Part shown: positions 1 through 5,015 of the stretch, in pieces
Layout of the letters: each line of letters starts with the position of its first letter
Numbering within the stretch: position 1 is the stretch's first letter
Assembly: GCA_040512755.1 (NCBI GenBank)
Contig: JBEVEP010000191.1
Location: 1-7,024, forward strand
DNA length: 7,024 bases
Direction: 5' to 3'
From: JBEVEP01 sp040512755
Lineage (GTDB): Bacteria > Pseudomonadota > Alphaproteobacteria > Rhizobiales > Rhizobiaceae
Notes under the pieces: generated by a model
Database searches by the model: none
Told to the model about the DNA's origin: nothing
The model's input: only the letters and a program-made list of their open reading frames with translations
Translations under genes and position numbers: made by a program

Positions 1-752
1 TCGAAGAGGGAGTGGCACTGGTGTCGCTGAGCGGACTGGAAGCGCGTAAGCCTCACGAGCTCTCCGGCGGGCAGCAGCAGCGCGTCGCGCTGGCGCGGGC
101 GATCGTCTTCGATCCGCCGGTGCTGCTTATGGACGAGCCATTGGGCGCGCTCGACAAAAAGCTGCGAGAATGGCTGCAGCTCGAGATCAAGCGCATCCAC
201 CGCGAGCTGGGCACCACATTCGTCTATGTGACGCACGATCAGGAGGAGGCTCTGGTCCTGTCGGACCGCATCGCCGTCTTCAATCGTGGGCGGATCGAGC
301 AGGTCGGGACGGGACGCCAACTCTATGACGAGCCGGCAACCCTTTTCGTGGGTCGTTTCATAGGCGACTCCTCCGTTCTGCGCGGCGAGGCGCAATCAGA
401 GGCGTCTCGCACGACGTTGCGCATCGGGAACGAGACGGTGATCGGCCCGGGTCGCCTTGCCGATGGCCGTTCGCCGGTCATGCTGCTGCGTCCCGAAAAA
501 CTCTCGATTCGTCGGCCGGGACAGGCTGTCGGCGCTGGACTGAATACGCTCTCCGGGACCATTTCGGAGGCCATCTACCTCGGCTCAGGGTCGAAATACG
601 AGGTCCGGCTCGCCGACGGCTCCTTGGCCATCGTGCGTGCCCAGCTGTCGGAGGAGAACTACGCGATCGGAGACACCGTCGCGCTCAGTTTCCGTCCCGA
701 GGACGCGAAGCTGCTGCCCGACGACATCGCCGCTGACACCACCCTCACCTGA
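1..752 (+). CDS. ABC transporter ATP-binding protein, PotA/spermidine-putrescine type (5' partial)
   Basis: This is the ATPase subunit of an ABC importer; it powers solute uptake from the cytoplasmic face of the inner membrane. The frame is open from the window edge (first full codon at 3), so the true start and the Walker A (P-loop) half lie upstream. Numbering from the GTG at 12, I see the signature LSGGQQQRVALARA (17-30), Walker B VLLMDEP (37-43), the D-loop GALD (45-48) and the switch histidine in VTHDQEEAL (His75). The region after about residue 115 contains LLRPEKLSI and fits the TOBE domain typical of PotA/FbpC/UgpC-type ATPases. The GTG at 12 is therefore not the real start. A polyamine or related amine is the likely substrate, mainly because a PuuB-like oxidase starts 23 bases downstream. 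Iron or other organic solutes remain possible on sequence alone. Confidence 0.93.
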   Translation, partial: EEGVALVSLSGLEARKPHELSGGQQQRVALARAIVFDPPVLLMDEPLGALDKKLREWLQLEIKRIHRELGTTFVYVTHDQEEALVLSDRIAVFNRGRIEQVGTGRQLYDEPATLFVGRFIGDSSVLRGEAQSEASRTTLRIGNETVIGPGRLADGRSPVMLLRPEKLSIRRPGQAVGAGLNTLSGTISEAIYLGSGSKYEVRLADGSLAIVRAQLSEENYAIGDTVALSFRPEDAKLLPDDIAADTTLT

Positions 753-775
753 TCCCACGCTTCGAGATCCCCTTC

Positions 776-2164
776 ATGACGCATGCTCAGCACAATGGTG
801 ACGTCTCCTTCTGGTATGCAGACATCGCCGGGTTGCCGGCGCCACGCCCGCCGCTGCCGGGAGACCGTGAGGTGGACGTGGTCATCGTCGGCGCCGGATA
901 TACCGGGCTTTGGACGGCGTATTATCTGAAGAAGGCGTCGCCATCGCTACGCATTGCAGTCATCGAGCGGGAGTTCGCCGGCTTTGGAGCCTCGGGGCGC
1001 AACGGCGGTTGGCTGTCGGGCGGCTTCAGCTGGTCGCGTGAGAAATACCTCAAGACCTCGACGCGGCAGCGCGTTGTTGACATGCAACGCGCCATGGCGG
1101 GCACCGTCGGCGACGTGATCCGTGTTGCCGAGGAGGAGGGAATCGACGCCGACATCCTGCGGGTTGACAATCTCCGCGTTGCCACGAACGCCGCTCAGCT
1201 CGAACGTTTGCGGGCGGATTTCCAGACAATCCGCGACTGGGATTTCAATCCTTCTAGGCTGAGATGGCTCGACCAGGTGGAGACTCGTCGACGCATAGCG
1301 GTGAACAACGCGTTGGGCGGATATGTCGTCAGCGGTCAGGCAAGGGTTCAGCCGGCCAAGCTCGTGCGCGGGCTTGCGGAGGTAGTCGAGCGACTGGGCG
1401 TGCCGATCTACGAGCAGACGGCAGTGACCGCGATCGAGAAGGGTAAGGTCTCAACTGAAAGAGGGGATGTACGCGCCGAAACAATCGTTAGGGCAACCGA
1501 GGGATTTACTGCCGGCATCCCTGGGGAGAGACGAACCTGGCTTCCCCTCAACAGCGCACAGATCGTCACCGAGCCGGTGCCGGACGAACTTTGGACCGAG
1601 ATCGGCTGGGAGGGTCACGAACTGCTCGGGGATGCCGCTCACGCCTACTGCTATGCCCAGCGCACACGCGAAGGGCGCATTACCATGGGCGGGCGCGGAG
1701 TACCCTATCGCTTCGGGTCGCGTACCGACGTGAAGGGAAGAACTCAGCAGGCGACAATCGACCAGCTGCATACTATCCTAAGGAAGTTGCTTCCTCAGGC
1801 AGCAGGGTTACGCATCGACCATGCCTGGTGTGGTGTGCTCGGCGTTCCGCGCGACTGGTGCACAACTGTCGGTCTCGATCCCGAGAAGCGTATCGCCTGG
1901 GCAGGCGGCTATGTTGGCCTGGGCGTCTCCAGTTCGAACCTTTCAGGCCGCACGCTTACCGACCTCATTCTCGGCCGCCAGTCCGATCTCGTCGACTTGC
2001 CCTGGGTGAACCGATCCGTTCGGCGGTGGGAAGCGGAGCCGCTTCGTTGGTTGGGAGTCCATTCGATGTATCAGCTCTACCGTGTTGCCGATGAACGCGA
2101 GGCAGGCGGGCTGAAGCATTCATCCCGGCTCGCCGCCCTCGCCGATCGCATCACCGGCCATTGA
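776..2164 (+). CDS. FAD-dependent oxidoreductase, DAO family (gamma-glutamylputrescine oxidase-like)
   Basis: This is a 462-residue flavoprotein of the D-amino-acid oxidase (DAO, PF01266) superfamily, cytoplasmic, with no signal peptide. The N-terminal Rossmann fold shows VDVVIVGAGYTGLWTAYYL (GAGYTG at 39-44), with Glu64 ending the second strand as expected for the FAD ribose contact. The motif GASGRNGGW (71-79) is typical of PuuB/YobN-like amine oxidases. The C-terminal stretch with RIAWAGGYVGLGVSSSNLSG matches the second FAD-contact region of the family. The likely chemistry is oxidative deamination of a primary or secondary amine, giving an aldehyde or imine plus H2O2 (or a reduced acceptor). 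The length is normal. The ATG at 776 follows the ATPase stop by 23 bases; its ribosome site (GAG near 763) is weak. Placement between a PotA-type ATPase and a cupin start suggests a polyamine or gamma-glutamyl-polyamine catabolic operon. The exact substrate is not determined by sequence. Confidence 0.9.
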   Translation: MTHAQHNGDVSFWYADIAGLPAPRPPLPGDREVDVVIVGAGYTGLWTAYYLKKASPSLRIAVIEREFAGFGASGRNGGWLSGGFSWSREKYLKTSTRQRVVDMQRAMAGTVGDVIRVAEEEGIDADILRVDNLRVATNAAQLERLRADFQTIRDWDFNPSRLRWLDQVETRRRIAVNNALGGYVVSGQARVQPAKLVRGLAEVVERLGVPIYEQTAVTAIEKGKVSTERGDVRAETIVRATEGFTAGIPGERRTWLPLNSAQIVTEPVPDELWTEIGWEGHELLGDAAHAYCYAQRTREGRITMGGRGVPYRFGSRTDVKGRTQQATIDQLHTILRKLLPQAAGLRIDHAWCGVLGVPRDWCTTVGLDPEKRIAWAGGYVGLGVSSSNLSGRTLTDLILGRQSDLVDLPWVNRSVRRWEAEPLRWLGVHSMYQLYRVADEREAGGLKHSSRLAALADRITGH

Positions 2165-2170
2165 AACCCA

Positions 2171-2175
2171 AGGAG
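2171..2175 (+). promoter_or_regulatory. Ribosome binding site of the truncated cupin gene
   Basis: AGGAG lies six bases before the GTG at 2182. It sets the start there rather than at the in-frame TTG at 2161, which overlaps the oxidase stop codon. It shows that the short frame downstream was once a properly translated gene. Confidence 0.6.
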
Positions 2176-2181
2176 ACATCC

Positions 2182-2343
2182 GTGATCGAGTTTTCGACCT
2201 TCAATGATCTCGCAACCGCCGACATTGGCGTCTTTTCTCCGAAGCCGACCTCGGTTGAAGGCAAACAAGTGGAAGCCTCTCGCACTTTCTTCCGGTCCGA
2301 GGACGGTTCGCTAGAGATCGACCAGGCTCTCTGCTTGCACTGA
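2182..2343 (+). pseudogene. Cupin-domain protein, N-terminal fragment (truncated)
   Basis: This is a 53-codon frame with a GTG start behind a good AGGAG site, 17 bases after the oxidase stop. Its sequence begins MIEFSTFNDLATADIG and continues VFSPKPTSVEGKQVEASRTF then FRSEDGSLEI. This resembles from memory the N-terminus of the small (~115 residue) cupins (DUF861/cupin_3 type) often encoded beside PuuB-like oxidases in rhizobia. In such proteins the segment after SLEI should run into a W-x-C-x-P-G-like strand and then the cupin barrel with a conserved PGD turn. Here it becomes DQALCLH and stops, and I find no barrel residues in any forward frame downstream. The break therefore falls around 2320-2330, and the product would lack the whole barrel. 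Intact cupins of this group have no well-defined function. An independent small peptide gene is an unlikely alternative. Confidence 0.65.
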
Positions 2344-2372
2344 AGACACTTGTACCACTTCACCCGTGGCGA

Positions 2373-2495
2373 TCAGACTCCATGGCGTTTGTCGCTTAAC
2401 ATTCGGCCGTCTGCGGATACTTGCCTTTCGATTGACGCTCCTGATGGCCACGTCCTTCTTCCGGTCCCAGTCAGAACTCTGGATTCGGTCGTCAT
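2373..2495 (-). pseudogene. Possible degenerate IS66-family OrfA fragment
   Basis: Reading the minus strand from the ATG at 2495 gives MTTESRVLTGTGRRTW, then a degenerate stretch ending DKRHGV and a stop; after that stop the frame continues SPRVKWYK. IS66 OrfA proteins begin with a short segment of the type R-x-x-V-L-T-G-x-x-R-R-x-W and continue to a helix-turn-helix ending in A-R-R-H-G-V-S-P-x-x-L-x-x-W. The spacing of these two landmarks here is close to that, but the sequence between them is poor and a stop separates HGV from SP. No other IS66 gene or end is visible. This is pattern memory only and could be chance similarity. If real, it would explain the loss of the cupin gene. Confidence 0.2.
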
Positions 2496-2499
2496 GCCA

Positions 2500-2757
2500 T
2501 CAAATTCGACTTCCTCGTTGAACCTCGCGGGATAGGGCGAACACCAGTACCAAGAAGTAGAACGGCAGCACGCCGATGACACCGGCCAAGTTCCAGCCGT
2601 GCAGGGCAGAATCGAAGGCCTGACGAGACGTCGCCTCGCCCAGGATGAGCTCAAGGCGCTCGCCGAAACAGAGACGGGTAGGTCCTTTCATCGCCGCCCG
2701 CCGCGCGCCCTGGCCGGGCTTCATCGGCCGCCCAGCCGTAGCGCCAATGCCAACCAT
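2500..2757 (-). CDS. Possible small membrane protein or gene remnant
   Basis: This is an 85-codon minus-strand frame, divergent from the SBP56 gene. The N-terminal part is basic and unremarkable. Residues 57-75 (LAGVIGVLPFYFLVLVFAL) form a clear hydrophobic segment followed by SREVQRGSR, a positive-inside-like tail. I do not recognise the family. There is only a weak GGAA about ten bases before the ATG, and the first 30 residues look like random GC-rich translation, so the real content may be only the C-terminal ~50 residues of an older membrane protein gene. The frame may equally be spurious. Confidence 0.22.
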   Translation of the reverse strand: MVGIGATAGRPMKPGQGARRAAMKGPTRLCFGERLELILGEATSRQAFDSALHGWNLAGVIGVLPFYFLVLVFALSREVQRGSRI

Positions 2758-2810
2758 GCACTAACATTCCGATCTGATCCATTGAGGCTGGCCAGGAGCC
2801 CTTCAAACCA

Positions 2811-2816
2811 GGGAGG
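2811..2816 (+). promoter_or_regulatory. Ribosome binding site of the SBP56 gene
   Basis: GGGAGG stands five bases before the ATG at 2822. It is the strongest forward-strand ribosome site in the window and fixes the start of the operon's first gene. Confidence 0.75.
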
Positions 2817-2821
2817 TACCC

Positions 2822-4177
2822 ATGACCGAACATTGCTGTGGACCGGGCTATGCTTCTCCCGCCGAGGCCATGAGGGCACCTCGCGAGAAGCTGCTATACA
2901 CGATCGCCATCTACACCGGCACGGGCATTCAGAAGCCGGACTATCTGTGTACTATCGATGCCGACCCGGAGAGTTCGACCTACAGTCAGGTGATCTCCCG
3001 CTTGCCCATGCCGGGCATTGGCGATGAGCTTCATCATATGGGCTGGAACGCATGCTCGTCGTGCCACGGCGATGCGAGCATGGAGCGGAAATATCTGATC
3101 GTGCCAGGGGTACGCTCGTCCAATCTGCATATTGTCGATTGCGGCACCGATCCGCGCAATCCAACCCTGGTCAAGGTAGTAGAGGGCTCCGAAATCAAGG
3201 CCCGGACCAACTTGTCGGCACCGCACACAGTGCATTGTCTTGGCTCGGACATCATCGTTTCTATGCTTGGCGACGCTCAGGGCAATGCCCCCGGCGGCTA
3301 TTTGCAGCTCAACAAGGACTTCGAGATTGTCGGCCGCTGGGAAAACTCCATGGGCCGTATCAAGTTTGGTTATGATTTCTGGTACCAGTCCCGACACAAC
3401 GTAATGGTCAGCTCGGAGTGGGCTGCGCCAAATACCTTCATGCCTGGCTTCGATCTGGAAGAGGTTGGCCACCTGAAATATGGCCGGGAGATTCATCTCT
3501 GGGACTTTCAAAAGAAGGAGCCAAAGCAGTCGTTTTATCTCGGTGAGGATGGCTTGATCCCACTGGAGGTGCGATTCCATCACGATCCCGAGAGCAGCCA
3601 CGGCTTTGTCGGCGCGGCTCTTTCGGCAAACATCATCCATTGGTGGAAGGATGCGGTTGGCGATTGGCAGTGGGAAAAGATCGTAGACGTCGACAACGAG
3701 CCGCATCCCGAATGGCCGATCCCGATTCCCGGCGTGATCTCCGTTATCCTGCTCAGCATGGACGACAGATACCTCTATCTCTGCAACTGGCTACATGGCG
3801 ACATCCGTCAATACGATATCTCGGACCCTCACAACGCCAAACTCACCGGCCAAGTGTGGATAGGCGGACTTCTGGGCCGTGCGCCTGAGGTCAATGGCGT
3901 GAAGGTCACTGGCGGGCCTCAGATGATCCAGTTAAGCCTTGACGGCAAACGCCTTTATGTGACGACCTCACTCTTCTCGACCTGGGACAATCAATTTTAT
4001 CCGGAAATCCGCACCAATGGCGGATGCATGCTGATGGTTAATTGCGATACCGAGCACGGCGGCATGGAAATCGATCCGCGCTTTGTCGTTGATTTTGGCA
4101 AGGAGCCGAATGGACCAAGCCGTTGTCACGAGACCCGCTATCCTGGCGGTGATTGCACGAGTGACATCTGGGTATGA
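2822..4177 (+). CDS. mtoX: Selenium-binding protein SBP56 family / methanethiol oxidase
   Basis: This 451-residue protein belongs to the SBP56 family (PF05694), which includes human SELENBP1 (472 residues) and bacterial methanethiol oxidase MtoX. The characterised members oxidise methanethiol to formaldehyde, H2S and H2O2 with a copper cofactor. It is recognisable from end to end: N-terminal CCGPGYASPAEAM, LPMPGIGDELHHMGWNACSSC (His71-His72, Cys78, Cys81), LSAPHTVHCLGSD (His135, His138), EVRFHHDPESSHGFVG (His253-His254) and the C-terminal RCHETRYPGGDCTSDIW (His436, Cys445). The histidines are the natural copper-ligand candidates. The position matching human Cys57, reported to bind selenium, is Ser55 here. 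There is no signal peptide, so the enzyme should be cytoplasmic, unlike the periplasmic Hyphomicrobium MtoX. GGGAGG before 2822 supports the start. Its last codons overlap the ferredoxin start by ATGA. Family membership is certain; the methanethiol substrate is inferred. Confidence 0.95.
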   Translation: MTEHCCGPGYASPAEAMRAPREKLLYTIAIYTGTGIQKPDYLCTIDADPESSTYSQVISRLPMPGIGDELHHMGWNACSSCHGDASMERKYLIVPGVRSSNLHIVDCGTDPRNPTLVKVVEGSEIKARTNLSAPHTVHCLGSDIIVSMLGDAQGNAPGGYLQLNKDFEIVGRWENSMGRIKFGYDFWYQSRHNVMVSSEWAAPNTFMPGFDLEEVGHLKYGREIHLWDFQKKEPKQSFYLGEDGLIPLEVRFHHDPESSHGFVGAALSANIIHWWKDAVGDWQWEKIVDVDNEPHPEWPIPIPGVISVILLSMDDRYLYLCNWLHGDIRQYDISDPHNAKLTGQVWIGGLLGRAPEVNGVKVTGGPQMIQLSLDGKRLYVTTSLFSTWDNQFYPEIRTNGGCMLMVNCDTEHGGMEIDPRFVVDFGKEPNGPSRCHETRYPGGDCTSDIWV

Positions 4178-4545
4178 CCAACTTCACCATCACTCTCGCA
4201 AATCAAGGTGGTGGGGCTTTTGAGGTCGATCACCGCAAGCCGCTCCTGGAGAGCCTGCGCGAGCGGGGCGTAGACCTGCCCTATGGGTGCAAGTATGGCG
4301 GCTGCATAACCTGTGCGGCCAAGCTGATTGTCGGCAAAGTTGATCAAAGGACACAGCGGGCGTTAAACAACCGCCAGCTCAATAACGGCTATGTCATCCT
4401 CTGCGTTGCCCGACCGATGAGCGACTGCACGTTGGAGGTTGGCGTTGAAAGCCACGACAAGCTCTACCGAAACCCGTTCCTCGATCCCTTGGCTCCCCAT
4501 GAGCTGAAGGCGGACATCGCGATGCCTCTTGGAAGAAAGACATGA
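4174..4545 (+). CDS. Plant-type [2Fe-2S] ferredoxin
   Basis: This 123-residue small electron carrier has the plant-type ferredoxin fold (PF00111). The cluster ligands are Cys39, Cys44, Cys47 and Cys77 in PYGCKYGGCITCAAKL and VILCVARP, i.e. C-x4-C-x2-C-x29-C, the classical plant/cyanobacterial spacing. The fold begins at once after the ATG, so the start is convincing. About 46 residues follow the last ligand, against roughly 20 in plant ferredoxins; the extra tail (including YRNPFLDPLAPHELKADI) may be a docking segment. The start overlaps the SBP56 stop by ATGA (4174-4177) and the stop overlaps the next gene in the same way, so synthesis is probably translationally coupled. No ferredoxin reductase is encoded next to it, so its electron partner is unknown. 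The context suggests service to the SBP56 enzyme or to the nearby flavin enzyme, which is inference. Confidence 0.93.
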   Translation: MTNFTITLANQGGGAFEVDHRKPLLESLRERGVDLPYGCKYGGCITCAAKLIVGKVDQRTQRALNNRQLNNGYVILCVARPMSDCTLEVGVESHDKLYRNPFLDPLAPHELKADIAMPLGRKT

Positions 4546-5000
4546 CCCATCTGAATCACGATGAGCCCTATTCCGAAGCTTATCTGCAAGGGATTCTGAA
4601 GTCGGTCAAAACCATCGCGATGGTGGGGGCGAGCCCCGACAAGACCAAATTCTCCTATGGCGTTCTCAGGGTCCTGCACGAAACCGGCTATGACATGATC
4701 CCGGTCAATCCCAGCCCCGGGTTGGAGGAAATTCGAGGGCTCAAAGTGTACCCCTCGCTGGCCGCTATCGATCGGCCCGTCGACATGGTGGAAGTCTTTC
4801 GCCGCGCGGAGGACCTGATAGACGTCGCGAAGGAGGCCATCGCGATCAACGCCAAGGTTCTATGGGGTCAGATCGGGGTGCGTGACGATGCGGCCGCCTA
4901 TCTGGCGGAGGAAGCGGGCTTGAAGGTCGTGATGAATCGCTGTCCCAAGATCGAGCTGTTCCGCCCGTTCTGGAAGCCGAAGCTGCATTTGGGAATTTGA
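4542..5000 (+). CDS. CoA-binding domain protein, YccU-like
   Basis: This 152-residue cytoplasmic protein consists of one CoA_binding_2 Rossmann domain (PF13380), the same fold as the CoA-binding domain of succinyl-CoA synthetase alpha. Visible landmarks are KTIAMVGASPDKTKFSYGV (residues 22-40), YDMIPVNPS (50-58), the GLKVYPSLAAI segment, then VLWGQIGVRDDAAAYLAEEAG and VVMNRCPKIE near the end. Length matches single-domain YccU/YneT-type proteins. GGAAG at 4531-4535 lies six bases before the ATG, and that ATG overlaps the ferredoxin stop (ATGA, 4542-4545). The biochemical role of the family is not established. In several bacteria homologues sit beside O-acetylhomoserine sulfhydrylase genes, which hints at sulfur amino-acid metabolism and would suit a methanethiol operon; that link is from memory and is not shown here. 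The gene ends 15 bases from the convergent monooxygenase stop. Confidence 0.9.
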   Translation: MTHLNHDEPYSEAYLQGILKSVKTIAMVGASPDKTKFSYGVLRVLHETGYDMIPVNPSPGLEEIRGLKVYPSLAAIDRPVDMVEVFRRAEDLIDVAKEAIAINAKVLWGQIGVRDDAAAYLAEEAGLKVVMNRCPKIELFRPFWKPKLHLGI

Positions 5001-5015
5001 TACGCGGATCGAGGA

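Larger units (their letters stand above)
2344..2821. other. Junction region without a convincing intact gene
   Basis: These 478 bases separate the truncated cupin from the SBP56 gene. Forward frames are short and resemble no family I know. On the minus strand two short stretches look protein-like and are listed separately: a possible IS66 OrfA remnant (about 2373-2495) and a frame with one membrane segment (2500-2757). I see no terminal inverted repeats or target duplications flanking the region, and no clear sigma-70 promoter. It presumably contains the promoter of the SBP56 operon, since the preceding transcription unit is disrupted. The simplest reading is debris from a past insertion or deletion that fused two unrelated clusters. 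Confidence 0.55.

Noticed and set aside
2782..2810. TTGAGG followed by TTCAAA as a promoter for the SBP56 operon
   Set aside because: Poor match at the -10 position, and transcription would begin too close to the ribosome site to be convincing.
2599..3027. 142-codon forward frame running from the junction into the SBP56 gene
   Set aside because: It is out of phase with SBP56 and of random composition. The strong ribosome site at 2811-2816 belongs to the ATG at 2822.
2894..3706. 270-codon minus-strand open frame inside the SBP56 gene
   Set aside because: It lies wholly antisense to an unmistakable SBP56 protein, shows no family motif, and is explained by the codon pattern of the real gene.
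5001..5015. Terminator between the convergent operons
   Set aside because: I find no GC-rich hairpin with a T-run in or beside the 15-base gap.
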